Source: Verrucomicrobia bacterium SCGC AAA164-E04 (lineage in GTDB: Bacteria; Verrucomicrobiota; Verrucomicrobiia; Limisphaerales; AAA164-E04). From it: a DNA stretch of 64,000 nucleotides. Shown here piece by piece: positions 40,863-49,139 of this stretch; within the stretch, counting starts at the first letter, position 1, and each line of letters starts with the position of its first letter. The stretch covers positions 1 through 64,000 of the forward strand of contig KB911950.1 of the NCBI GenBank assembly GCA_000383715.1, written 5' to 3'. The notes beneath the pieces are model-generated. The model made no database searches, had not been told where the DNA came from, and was given only the letters and a program-made list of their open reading frames with translations. Both the position numbers and the translations under genes were made by a program.

Positions 40863-41228
40863 ATGAAATCTAATAACAATCGATACAAAGTCCAGAAGCG
40901 CCGTTGGCGTACGCGGAAAAAAGTCGTGGGTAGCGCGGAACGACCTCGTATGAGTGTCCGTTTTACAGGCAAGAACATTTACGTTCAATTTATTGACGAC
41001 GCCAATGGGCATACCGTTGCATCTGTATCTTCCATGCACAAATCAGTAGAAGATAGAGATCAACTCAAAGCCAATGTTGCAAGTGCTAGCAAACTAGGCG
41101 CTCAAGCCGCATCAATCGCCAAGGAAGCAGGTATCGAAAAGGTCGTTTTTGACCGAAGCGGTGCTAAATATCATGGAAAAGTCAAAGCATTAGCAGACGC
41201 CGCACGTGATGGTGGCCTGACTTTCTGA
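40863..41228 (+). CDS. rplR: 50S ribosomal protein L18
   Basis: 121 residues. RKKVVGSAERPRMSVRFTGK start, KEAGIEKVVFDRSGAKYHGK and LADAARDGGLTF. Binds 5S rRNA. Confidence 0.97.
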   Translation: MKSNNNRYKVQKRRWRTRKKVVGSAERPRMSVRFTGKNIYVQFIDDANGHTVASVSSMHKSVEDRDQLKANVASASKLGAQAASIAKEAGIEKVVFDRSGAKYHGKVKALADAARDGGLTF

Positions 41229-41264
41229 CCCAAGTAGGCATAAAAAATTTATAGGAGATACACT

Positions 41265-41930
41265 GTGGCTGAAAATCAAAATCCAAGTCAAAATTCCAGA
41301 AACAACCGAGGACCTTTCCAGGGAGGCAACCGCGGTGGCGGACCCAACCGTGGAGGCGGAGGGCGCTTCAATCGACGGCCCCGTAGGGATCAGAATAACC
41401 ACGACGACAGAGGTCCAGAGTTATTCGAAAAGGTTATTTATATCAATCGTTCCTCCAAAGTGGTTAAGGGAGGCCGGCGATTCAACTTCAGCGCCTTGGT
41501 TATTGTTGGTAACCGAGAGGGTAAAGTTGGTCTTGGCTTTGGAAAAGCCGGTGAGGTGGCTAGTGCCATCAAGAAAGGCAGCGACAACGCTCGCGCAGAA
41601 ATGGTGAGTGTATCACTTCGCAATGATACGATTCCCCATGAGGTGCGTTCCATATATGACGGAGCCAATATCCTTTTGAAACCTGCCTGCCCAGGAACAG
41701 GTGTCATTGCCGGCAAAGTTGTGCGCTCGGTCCTTGATGCAGCAGGCGTTTCAAACGTTTTATCAAAATCTCTAGGTTCCAAAAACGCGGCTAATGTCGC
41801 TAAAGCAACCTTGCAAGCACTTCAACAGCTTCAGCTGAAGAAAGACATCTACGCTAAAAGAGGCATGGAAGTGCGAACCCCAGCTGCACCAGAGGCAGTT
41901 ACAGCAGAAAAAACCGAAGCAGTTAATTAA
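41265..41930 (+). CDS. rpsE: 30S ribosomal protein S5 with Gly/Arg-rich N-terminal extension
   Basis: 221 residues, starting at GTG 41265. The normal S5 part begins near residue 51 (LFEKVIYINRSSKVVKGGRR; GNREGKVGLGFGKAGEVASA). The first 50 residues are rich in Gly, Arg and Asn (GGNRGGGPNRGGGGRFNRRP), like RGG-type RNA-binding tails. A short acidic C-terminal tail (TAEKTEAVN) follows. No rpmD (L30) gene lies between this and rplO, although that is its usual place. Confidence 0.97.
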   Translation: MAENQNPSQNSRNNRGPFQGGNRGGGPNRGGGGRFNRRPRRDQNNHDDRGPELFEKVIYINRSSKVVKGGRRFNFSALVIVGNREGKVGLGFGKAGEVASAIKKGSDNARAEMVSVSLRNDTIPHEVRSIYDGANILLKPACPGTGVIAGKVVRSVLDAAGVSNVLSKSLGSKNAANVAKATLQALQQLQLKKDIYAKRGMEVRTPAAPEAVTAEKTEAVN

Positions 41931-41936
41931 ATTTCT

Positions 41937-42413
41937 ATGCGACTTCATGACTTAAAGCCCCAACCGGGCGCAAAACACCGAAGAAAACGGCTTGGCCGTG
42001 GTGAAGGCAGTGGTCTTGGTAAAACCAGTGGACGCGGTCACAAAGGACAGCGTTCTCGCTCAGGCGGGACTGTTCGCGAAGGCTTCGAAGGTGGCCAGAT
42101 GCCTCTTCATCGTCGTTTACCAAAACGTGGTTTTAACAATGCGGATCACACCACCTATTACATACCCGTAAACATTTCCAGTCTGGAAAGTTTTGAGGCT
42201 GGTAGTGTAGTTGATGTCGAGACACTGCGCAAAGCTGGATTGGCTCAGGGCAGTGGTCAGGGTGTGAAAATCCTAGGCAATGGTGAGCTTTCCAAAAAAT
42301 TGACCCTCAAAGTGCAAGCATTCAGTGCTTCGGCCAAACAAAAAATCGAGTCCGCAGGTGGTACCTGTGAGGCCGTGGCCTTGATACCCAAAACGGGCAA
42401 ACGTGCTCTTTAA
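41937..42413 (+). CDS. rplO: 50S ribosomal protein L15
   Basis: 158 residues. [37 protein letters not shown], and the C-terminal [18 protein letters not shown]. Follows rpsE by 6 nt. Confidence 0.98.
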   Translation: MRLHDLKPQPGAKHRRKRLGRGEGSGLGKTSGRGHKGQRSRSGGTVREGFEGGQMPLHRRLPKRGFNNADHTTYYIPVNISSLESFEAGSVVDVETLRKAGLAQGSGQGVKILGNGELSKKLTLKVQAFSASAKQKIESAGGTCEAVALIPKTGKRAL

Positions 42414-42425
42414 TCGATACCCCAC

Positions 42426-43802
42426 ATGTTAGCCATCGTTCAAACATTCAGCAATTGCTTCAAGATCCCCGAGTTGAAATCTCGGATCATCTTTACACTA
42501 TTGCTTCTTTCTATCTGCCGATTAATCGCATTGGTACCCGTTCCTGGATTGGATGGTGCTCTTTTATCTGACTTTTTAGCCCAAACAGCTGAACAGGACG
42601 ATCGAAGTTTACTTGGCATGTATAGTCTGTTCACCGGTGGAGCACTGGAACGTTGCGCTATTGGTTCTTTGGGAATCATGCCTTATATCAGCGCAACGAT
42701 CATCATTCAATTAATGACAGCGGTCTTGCCGGGATTAAGCAAACTCGCCCGTGAAGAAGGCGGACGTGCTAAAATTATCCAGTATGGTCGTTATTTGACC
42801 TTGATTTTATGTCTGGGACAAGGTTTCGTCATGGCCCTTGGTTGGGAAAATCCAGCAAAGATCTTTGATGGATTCACGGGGCAATTAGTTCTTTCAGACG
42901 CTATCTGGTGGTATCGCATCCAGACAGTGCTTGTACTGACAACAGGAACACTGCTGTTGATGTGGCTTGGAGAACAGATTACAGAACGGGGCATTGGCAA
43001 CGGTATATCTCTTGTCATAACGATTGGTATACTCGCTCGACTGCCTTCTGCCGTGAATCAGGTTTACACGATGTTCTTCCCTCCTGAAGGTGTGGTTGCT
43101 CAGTATAACCTACTCCACCTTGTAGGGTTGGTTCTCATCTTTGCCGCAGTGACTGCATTAGTCATTGCAGTGACGCAGGCTCAAAGAAAAATACCGGTGC
43201 AATATGCCCAACGAGCAGTGGGACGAAAAGTGTATTCAGGCGGAAGTTCATTCATGCCCTTGCGCGTTAATTACGCTGGGGTGATGCCTATCATCTTCGC
43301 TCAAGCAATTTTAATGTTCCCTGACAGAATTTTCATGCAGCTTGGAAGAATCACAGAGATCAAACTTTTTGAGGATATAAGCCGTATGATTGCTTATGGT
43401 AGCGGTGGATTCATGCTACTTGAAGGCTTGATGATCCTATTTTTCTCATACTTCTGGGTTGCGACTCAGTTCAACGAAATTCAAATTGCGGATGATCTCA
43501 AAAAATATGGTGGATACATACCGGGCGTTCGACCCGGAACGGCTACCAGTGATTTTCTTCATCGCACAATGAGCCGGATCACTTTTGCTGGAGCAATGTT
43601 CCTCACAGGTATTGCAATTATTCCACCATTATTGCATACGGCAATGAATGTTCCGTTTGCTGCAGCCACTTTCTTCGGCGGCACAAGTCTATTGATTACA
43701 GTAGGCGTGGTATTGGACACAATGCGTCAAATGGAATCTCATTTATTGACCCGTCACTATGATGGTTTTCTCAAGAAAGGGAAAATTAAGGGTCGTTTCT
43801 AA
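42426..43802 (+). CDS. secY: Preprotein translocase subunit SecY
   Basis: 458 residues with ten membrane helices. Landmarks are GIMPYISATIIIQL, GIGNGISLVITIGI, VPVQYA-type IPVQYAQRAVGRKVYSGGSS and the cytoplasmic loop KKYGGYIPGVRPGTAT. Forms the protein-conducting channel with SecE. Start at 42426, 12 nt after rplO. Confidence 0.97.
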   Translation: MLAIVQTFSNCFKIPELKSRIIFTLLLLSICRLIALVPVPGLDGALLSDFLAQTAEQDDRSLLGMYSLFTGGALERCAIGSLGIMPYISATIIIQLMTAVLPGLSKLAREEGGRAKIIQYGRYLTLILCLGQGFVMALGWENPAKIFDGFTGQLVLSDAIWWYRIQTVLVLTTGTLLLMWLGEQITERGIGNGISLVITIGILARLPSAVNQVYTMFFPPEGVVAQYNLLHLVGLVLIFAAVTALVIAVTQAQRKIPVQYAQRAVGRKVYSGGSSFMPLRVNYAGVMPIIFAQAILMFPDRIFMQLGRITEIKLFEDISRMIAYGSGGFMLLEGLMILFFSYFWVATQFNEIQIADDLKKYGGYIPGVRPGTATSDFLHRTMSRITFAGAMFLTGIAIIPPLLHTAMNVPFAAATFFGGTSLLITVGVVLDTMRQMESHLLTRHYDGFLKKGKIKGRF

Positions 43803-43856
43803 TAAGTGCTTACGTCTCTCCAGTTCCTACGCATTTAAACACGACTTATTTCCGTC

Positions 43857-44636
43857 ATGATTCGCCCTAAAAATGTAAAGGAAATTGAAGGAATGCGCGA
43901 CGCCGGCGCTATGGCGAACACGGTTTTACTGGAAACAGCAAAGATCATAACACCTGGGATAAGCACGCGTGAAATTGACGAATTTGCTGCAGAGTGCATT
44001 GAGCGGTATAAAGGAAAGTCTGCATTTTTAGGCTACAGGGGTTACCCTTGTCACACTTGTATCTCGGTCAATGAAGAAGTAGTCCATGGTATTTCCGGCT
44101 CTCGAACCATTCAGTTTGGAGACATCATCAGTCTTGATGTCGGGGTGACGTATCAAGGTTTTATAGGAGACAACGCAATTACAGTGGCCGCGGGTGGTTG
44201 CGAGGTTGAAATTCAGAATTTAATGGATGTGACACAACGTTCGTTGGATGAAGGAATCAAGGCAGCTGTGTTAGGAAATCGGGTGGTAGACATATCTCGT
44301 GCAATTCAAAAACACGTGGAATCAAATGGCTACAGTGTGGTCCGTGAGTTTGTAGGTCACGGTGTTGGGCGAACAATGCATGAAGAACCGCAGATACCGA
44401 ATTTCGTTGATGGTGCGCCATCGCCGAAATTAAAGGCCGGTATGACAATTGCAATTGAGCCTATGGTTAACATGGGTAAACCGGAAGTCCTAATTCTGGA
44501 GGACGGTTGGACAGTGATTACAAAAGATCGCAAGCCATCAGCTCACTTTGAGCACACCATTTTGGTGACAGAAGAGGAACCTGAAATTTTGACATGTGCG
44601 ACCCGGATGGATTCGAAGGCAGAGGCGTCGTCCTAA
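43857..44636 (+). CDS. map: Methionine aminopeptidase, type I
   Basis: 259 residues. Removes N-terminal methionine. Metal ligands are seen in SLDVGVTYQGFIGDNAIT (two Asp), GHGVGRTMHEEPQIPNF (His), TIAIEPM (Glu) and HFEHTILVTEE (Glu); HGISGS holds the substrate-contact histidine. It is a pita-bread fold enzyme of class Ia length. adk, often found here, is absent. The last 43 nt overlap infA. Confidence 0.96.
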   Translation: MIRPKNVKEIEGMRDAGAMANTVLLETAKIITPGISTREIDEFAAECIERYKGKSAFLGYRGYPCHTCISVNEEVVHGISGSRTIQFGDIISLDVGVTYQGFIGDNAITVAAGGCEVEIQNLMDVTQRSLDEGIKAAVLGNRVVDISRAIQKHVESNGYSVVREFVGHGVGRTMHEEPQIPNFVDGAPSPKLKAGMTIAIEPMVNMGKPEVLILEDGWTVITKDRKPSAHFEHTILVTEEEPEILTCATRMDSKAEASS

Positions 44637-44803
44637 GTAAAATTGCAGACGATCGTCTCTGGGTAGAAATGCCAAATGGTCATCGCGCAGTAGCGGTAAA
44701 TACAAAAAAATCAAAATTTGATTTGTCAGAGATACAACCAGGCGATAAAGTCGCCGTTTTCTTCTCGCCATCTGATATGGCAAGAGGGACCATTTTAAAA
44801 TGA
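44594..44803 (+). CDS. infA: Translation initiation factor IF-1, divergent, overlapping map
   Basis: 69 residues with an OB fold: GRGVVLSKIADDRLWVEMPN, then GHRAVAVNTKKSKF and PGDKVAVFFSPSDMARGTIL. These align with the IF-1 pattern (V-E-x-x-N-G-H, P-G-D-x-V, S-P-x-D-x-x-R-G). The N-terminus MCDPDGFEG differs from the usual MAKE-type start. No in-frame start exists upstream without entering map further; the chosen ATG lies 43 nt inside map, so translation is probably coupled. Position between map and rpmJ supports the call. Confidence 0.85.
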   Translation: MCDPDGFEGRGVVLSKIADDRLWVEMPNGHRAVAVNTKKSKFDLSEIQPGDKVAVFFSPSDMARGTILK

Positions 44804-44822
44804 AAATGGATATTAGAATTTT

Positions 44823-44936
44823 ATGAAAGTAAGAGCATCAGTTAAAAAACTTTGTGAGCATTGCCGCATCATTCGCCGTAAAGGTGTGATACGCGTTGTT
44901 TGCAGCAACCCTCGGCACAAACAGCGTCAAGGCTGA
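44823..44936 (+). CDS. rpmJ: 50S ribosomal protein L36
   Basis: 37 residues: [20 protein letters not shown], then [13 protein letters not shown]. The zinc ribbon C-x2-C, C and H are all present, so this is the zinc-binding form. It starts 19 nt after infA. Confidence 0.95.
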   Translation: MKVRASVKKLCEHCRIIRRKGVIRVVCSNPRHKQRQG

Positions 44937-44953
44937 TAGGAAAGACAGTTTTT

Positions 44954-45349
44954 ATGGCAAGAATCATGGGTGTAGACATTCCCGGACACAAGCGAATCGA
45001 TATCGCTTTGCGATACATGTATGGCATTGGTCCGGCTATTTCGAATGAAATTATCGAAGCAACCGGCATTAAACCATCGATCCGGGCCAAGGACCTGACG
45101 GATGATCAATTATCCAAAATTGTTCATGCGATTCAGGACGGCCAGTACATGATTGAAGGTGATCTTCGCCGAGAAATCAGCATGAATTTGAAGCGAATGC
45201 AGGCGATCAAGTGTTATCGCGGTATTCGGCACATCCGAGGGTTACCTGTGCGTGGACAAAGAACATCCACGAATGCGCGTTCTCGTAAGGGAGCACGTAA
45301 AACAGTGGGTATCCAGCGCAATCCTAACGCTAAATCCGGAATTCATTGA
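44954..45349 (+). CDS. rpsM: 30S ribosomal protein S13
   Basis: 131 residues from the ATG at 44954 ([20 protein letters not shown]). An in-frame start at 44900 lies inside rpmJ and adds nothing recognisable. Core: [18 protein letters not shown] and [20 protein letters not shown]. Confidence 0.96.
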   Translation: MARIMGVDIPGHKRIDIALRYMYGIGPAISNEIIEATGIKPSIRAKDLTDDQLSKIVHAIQDGQYMIEGDLRREISMNLKRMQAIKCYRGIRHIRGLPVRGQRTSTNARSRKGARKTVGIQRNPNAKSGIH

Positions 45350-45370
45350 GCAATTCCATTGATTTGATAT

Positions 45371-46081
45371 ATGGCAGAAGAAGAACAAAAAAAGGTTGAA
45401 GAAACCGAGGCCACGAGTGCCGCAAAGCCTGAAGCTGTAGAGGCAAGCAAAGAGGCGAAGCCCGAGGCTGCAAAAGCTTCCAAAGAGGCGAAGCCCGAGG
45501 CTGCAAAAGCTCCCAAAGAGGCGAAGCCCGAGGCTGCAAAAGCTTCCAAAGAGGCGAAGCCCGAGGCTGCAAAAGCTTCCAAAGAGGTGAAGCCCGAGGC
45601 TGAGGGCAAAGAGGAGAAAAAAGCCGAGGGTAAAACCGACGATGGCCCAGCTCCCGCCGAAGCACCATCAGCTGCTGAATTGCTTTCCACTGATCTTGGA
45701 CCGGCCAAGATCGTCAAGGCTAAAGGATCCAAGAACGTTGTTAACGGAATTGCAACTATTTGCGCTACCTTCAACAACACCTTGGTCTCCATCACTGACA
45801 TGCACGGCAACGTCGTCAGTTGGTCATCCGCAGGCAAGGTTGGTTTCCGCGGTTCTCGCAAAAGTACTGCTTTCGCTGCTCAGCAAGTTGCTCAAGATGC
45901 AGGTCGTCAAGCTATGTCACACGGTTTAAAGGAAGTTGAAATCAGGGTCAAAGGCCCTGGTTCCGGCCGTGAATCAGCGATCCGTGCACTCCAAGCCATT
46001 GGTTTGGAGATCAATGGTATCAAGGACGTTACCCCTGTCCCTCACAATGGCTGTCGCCCAAGGAAAAAGCGTCGCGTTTAA
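45371..46081 (+). CDS. rpsK: 30S ribosomal protein S11 with long repetitive N-terminal extension
   Basis: 236 residues against the usual 125-130. The S11 core starts near residue 108 ([20 protein letters not shown]) and ends normally ([12 protein letters not shown]). The first 107 residues are Glu/Lys/Ala/Pro-rich: four and a part copies of an 11-residue unit ([11 protein letters not shown]) from DNA repeats, then an acidic-basic mixed stretch and [12 protein letters not shown]. This resembles a flexible lysine/alanine tail. The start is ATG 45371; no ATG, GTG or TTG start near the S11 core looks better. Confidence 0.95.
   Translation: MAEEEQKKVEETEATSAAKPEAVEASKEAKPEAAKASKEAKPEAAKAPKEAKPEAAKASKEAKPEAAKASKEVKPEAEGKEEKKAEGKTDDGPAPAEAPSAAELLSTDLGPAKIVKAKGSKNVVNGIATICATFNNTLVSITDMHGNVVSWSSAGKVGFRGSRKSTAFAAQQVAQDAGRQAMSHGLKEVEIRVKGPGSGRESAIRALQAIGLEINGIKDVTPVPHNGCRPRKKRRV
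45449..45601 (+). repeat. 33-nt in-frame tandem repeats within rpsK
   Basis: Four full units of 33 nt (45449-45481, 45482-45514, 45515-45547, 45548-45580) and a 21-nt partial copy to 45601. The unit starts AAAGAGGCGAAGCCCGAGG. Copies differ by one or two bases, which suggests recent expansion by slippage or recombination. Each unit encodes 11 residues, so copy changes keep the frame. Confidence 0.95.
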
Positions 46082-46099
46082 TTTATTCTACTATTTATT

Positions 46100-46708
46100 A
46101 TGGCTCGTTACACTGGACCTAAAACCAAAATTAGCCGCCGATTTGGAATCCCAATCTTTGGCCCCTCAAAATACCTAGAGCGCCGTAATTACGGGCCGGG
46201 TATGCATGGCCCTCGCTCCAGGCGCAAGAACACTGAGTATGCGCTAGGCTTGATGGAAAAACAGAAATTCCGCTATTTTTACGGACTACAGGAAAAACAA
46301 TTTCGTGCTGTTTATGAAACCGCTCGTCGTCGCAAAGGTGTGACGGGAGAAACCATGCTCCAAATCCTGGAAACTAGACTGGACAATGCCGTATTTCAAT
46401 TGGGCTTTGCAAGCAGTCGGCCCGCCGCGCGGCAAATGGTCGGCCATGGTCATGTATTAGTTAATGGCAAAAAAGTCGATATTTCAAGTTACGCACTCCA
46501 GGTAAACGACACGGTAGAAATCAAAAATTCCAGCGTATCGAGACAGATGGCTACCAAAAACATGGAAATTTCAACCAGTCGACGTGTTCCTGAATGGCTG
46601 CACCTTGACAAAGACTTTTTCAAAGGTGTCATCATGCGCGTTCCTACCAAAGAAGAAATACAACCAATTGGCAGCGAGCAAATGGTCGTTGAATTTTATT
46701 CCCGATAA
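46100..46708 (+). CDS. rpsD: 30S ribosomal protein S4
   Basis: 202 residues. ARYTGPKTKISRRFGIPIFG start, LEILETRLDNAVF-type LQILETRLDNAVFQLGFASS, the S4 domain RQMVGHGHVLVNGKKVDISS. No zinc cysteines. In other bacteria S4 represses the alpha operon. Confidence 0.97.
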   Translation: MARYTGPKTKISRRFGIPIFGPSKYLERRNYGPGMHGPRSRRKNTEYALGLMEKQKFRYFYGLQEKQFRAVYETARRRKGVTGETMLQILETRLDNAVFQLGFASSRPAARQMVGHGHVLVNGKKVDISSYALQVNDTVEIKNSSVSRQMATKNMEISTSRRVPEWLHLDKDFFKGVIMRVPTKEEIQPIGSEQMVVEFYSR

Positions 46709-46732
46709 TAACAATACCAAATCAGTTATATG

Positions 46733-46764
46733 GGCTTAGTGAACGTCGGGACGCTCACTAGGCC
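46733..46764 (+). promoter_or_regulatory. Strong stem-loop between rpsD and rpoA
   Basis: GGCTTAGTGAACGT (46733-46746) pairs with ACGCTCACTAGGCC (46751-46764) around a CGGG loop: 14 positions with one mismatch and one G-T pair. No T-run follows, so it is not a simple terminator. Could be a processing site or protein-binding element. Confidence 0.55.
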
Positions 46765-46789
46765 AGATTAAAACTGTATCTATAATATT

Positions 46790-47803
46790 ATGCCAGTAAG
46801 ATTAGGTCGTTTTGAAATGCCCAAGCGGTTGACCAAAGATGAAGAAACCGCTACCGATAAATACGCAAAATTCGTTGCTGAACCCTTTGAAACAGGTTAC
46901 GGACACACCATAGGAAATTCCTTACGACGTGTCCTCCTTTCCTCCCTCGAAGGTGCCTCCATTACCTCGGTAAAGATCGACGGAGCAATGCATGAGTTTG
47001 CCGTTGTGGAGGGAGTTGCAGAAGATGTCACTGAAATTGTGTTGAATTTAAAGAAGGTTAAGTTCATCTCACATTCACGTGATCCACAAACAATCTTACT
47101 AAGCGTCAATAAAAGCGGAGCAATCACGGGTGCTGACATTCAAGTCAACCAGAACCTTGAACTTGTCAACCCCGAACAGCACATTTGCACGCTCGATAAA
47201 AAGAAAAAATTCGAGATCGAAATGGAGATCATGGTGGGACGTGGTTTCTGCCCTGGCGATGAAAACAAAAAGCAGGACCAATCCATAGGCGTCATACCGA
47301 TTGACTCTATCTTTTCGCCTGTTACTCGTGTGAGATACAACGTTGAAAGCGCTCGAGTCGGTCAGCGAACAGACTATGATAGTCTGATTTTAGAAATCAA
47401 CACGGATGGACGTATTACCCCCGACGATGCGTTGACACAAGCTTCCGCTATCCTTCAACACCACTTGGATGTGTTTGTTGGATACGACAAGAATGCCGTT
47501 GAATTCGAAGAAGTGGTTGACCAGAAGGATGATGAAAAGTCCAGAATGCGCAAACTTCTCAACATGAGTGTCAATGAAATTGAGCTCAGTGTGCGCGCCG
47601 CCAACTGTCTCAACAACGCCAACATAACCACTGTCGGACAGTTGGCAATCAAGTCGGAAGCAGAAATGCTCAAATATCGGAATTTTGGTAAGAAGTCACT
47701 GAACGAAATTAAGGACAAACTTACCGGTTTGGAATTGTCACTTGGAATGAACATTGACACTTCTCTCATTGATTCAAAGGAAGATCCCAGCGCATTGGAG
47801 TAA
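46790..47803 (+). CDS. rpoA: RNA polymerase subunit alpha
   Basis: 337 residues. N-terminal assembly domain: FVAEPFETGYGHTIGNSLRR, RVLLSSLEGASI; linker; C-terminal DNA/activator-contact domain: ELSVRAANCLNNANITTVGQ, RNFGKKSLNEIKDKL. Confidence 0.98.
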   Translation: MPVRLGRFEMPKRLTKDEETATDKYAKFVAEPFETGYGHTIGNSLRRVLLSSLEGASITSVKIDGAMHEFAVVEGVAEDVTEIVLNLKKVKFISHSRDPQTILLSVNKSGAITGADIQVNQNLELVNPEQHICTLDKKKKFEIEMEIMVGRGFCPGDENKKQDQSIGVIPIDSIFSPVTRVRYNVESARVGQRTDYDSLILEINTDGRITPDDALTQASAILQHHLDVFVGYDKNAVEFEEVVDQKDDEKSRMRKLLNMSVNEIELSVRAANCLNNANITTVGQLAIKSEAEMLKYRNFGKKSLNEIKDKLTGLELSLGMNIDTSLIDSKEDPSALE

Positions 47804-47825
47804 AACAATTTAATATTCACTTTTC

Positions 47826-48341
47826 ATGAGACACTTAAAACGTAATGCTAAACTTGGTCGCAAAGGCGCGCACCGCAACGCTATGCTGGCTAATATGGTG
47901 TGCAGCCTGATCAAGAACAAAAGAGTTACTACTACCTTAGCAAAGGCCAAAGCAGTGCGTCCTGTTGCAGAAAAAATGGTCACACTCGGCAAAAAAGGTT
48001 CTATTCATCACCGCCGGTTAGCAGCTTCTCGTTTGCATCAGGAAGACGCCGTTCAGATTCTTTTCAACGAAATTGCTCCAGGTCATCAGGATCGCCCAGG
48101 TGGTTACACGCGTATCATTAAATTGCATGAACGCCGCGGCGATGCTGCGCAAATGGCAATGATCGAGTTTGTAGAAACAAGCTCAACTGCTGAACCCGAA
48201 GGTTCTTCTGATAGCACAACCGAGACGGCTGCAGAAACACCGACAACCACTGAGGCACCTGTTACGGAGGCCATTGCTGATACTCCTTCAGAGGAGAAGC
48301 CAGAAGCTGTTAAGCAAGAAGAAGAAAAGAAAGACGCTTAA
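47826..48341 (+). CDS. rplQ: 50S ribosomal protein L17 with acidic C-terminal tail
   Basis: 171 residues. The core MRHLKRNAKLGRKGAHRNAM to GGYTRIIKLHERRGDAAQMA is normal; about 55 residues of Thr/Glu/Ala-rich sequence follow (TTETAAETPTTTEAPVTEAI, ending EEEKKDA). Last gene of the supercluster. Confidence 0.96.
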   Translation: MRHLKRNAKLGRKGAHRNAMLANMVCSLIKNKRVTTTLAKAKAVRPVAEKMVTLGKKGSIHHRRLAASRLHQEDAVQILFNEIAPGHQDRPGGYTRIIKLHERRGDAAQMAMIEFVETSSTAEPEGSSDSTTETAAETPTTTEAPVTEAIADTPSEEKPEAVKQEEEKKDA

Positions 48342-48370
48342 CAGTAGTAACGAATATCAATTTCTCACAA

Positions 48371-48400
48371 CTCGCTTCTCCAAGGGGAAGCGAGTTTTTT
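48371..48400 (+). terminator. Rho-independent terminator ending the ribosomal supercluster
   Basis: CTCGCTTC (48371-48378) pairs with GAAGCGAG (48387-48394) and is followed by six T residues. It lies 29 nt after rplQ and touches the stop codon of the convergent prepilin-like gene. Confidence 0.93.
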
Positions 48401-49130
48401 ATTGGGTGCGTTTGTCTTTCAGGAACTGAACGTGTCCATCCATCATGAGTCTGTTTCTCCCCTTTGGATGAACGGCTCTTCCTCTGATCGATTCATCGAT
48501 ACTGTCGATTGTAGAAGGATAGTAAACATCGACCATCAATTCGACCTCCGTAGGACCATTTGGGATGCCTATAAAAGGATTCGCTTCTTTCCTCAAATGT
48601 TGAATGACTTGATTTTCCGTTTTCCCCCAAAAATTATCCAGTGGGATTTCTTCTGTATTTTGGTCGAATCGCCACATCCAATATCCACTCAACGGAGCAT
48701 TTGTTGTAAAACCAATATGCTGGACTGATGAAATAGCTTTTCCCAACGGTGATTTCCTGATGCTTGGACACATCCAGGTCTTTTCGGAGCCTACTGTATT
48801 GGATAAGATCAATCCTGCCCAACCTGAGCGAGGATCAGACCTGGGCCAATTACCCCAAGGTTTGTAACCTCCGGGTAATAACGATTTTAAATCTCTCCTG
48901 TCAGGGAAACGCTCATCATGATCAGAGCGATACATTCTGAATGCCAGATCAATTTGACGCATATTCGACACACACACGATTCGGTTTGCTTTTTTCTTAG
49001 CCTGACTCAAAGCCGGTAGCAGTAAACTTGCCAATATGGCAATGATTGCGATAACGACTAATAACTCAATTAAGGTAAAGCCCTCGGAAATAACAACTTG
49101 TCTTGCTTTTGGATTGGATGGTTTGATCAT
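48399..49130 (-). CDS. Prepilin-type N-terminal cleavage/methylation protein with H-x9-DG tail
   Basis: 243 residues. A class III signal, [20 protein letters not shown], would be cut by prepilin peptidase after Gly, leaving F1 and E5 as in pilins. Then [20 protein letters not shown], typical of planctomycete/verrucomicrobial pseudopilins. The C-terminus has [19 protein letters not shown], an H-x9-DG motif. Such proteins are numerous in these bacteria; the role is unclear. It could be a substrate or pseudopilin of either secretin machine in this window. It lies 9 nt downstream of the PQQ gene on the same strand. Confidence 0.9.
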   Translation of the reverse strand: MIKPSNPKARQVVISEGFTLIELLVVIAIIAILASLLLPALSQAKKKANRIVCVSNMRQIDLAFRMYRSDHDERFPDRRDLKSLLPGGYKPWGNWPRSDPRSGWAGLILSNTVGSEKTWMCPSIRKSPLGKAISSVQHIGFTTNAPLSGYWMWRFDQNTEEIPLDNFWGKTENQVIQHLRKEANPFIGIPNGPTEVELMVDVYYPSTIDSIDESIRGRAVHPKGRNRLMMDGHVQFLKDKRTQ

Positions 49131-49139
49131 CTGAAAGGA

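Noticed and set aside
45449..45601. The 33-nt repeats as a CRISPR array
   Set aside because: Units are directly adjacent with no unique spacers and are in frame within rpsK.
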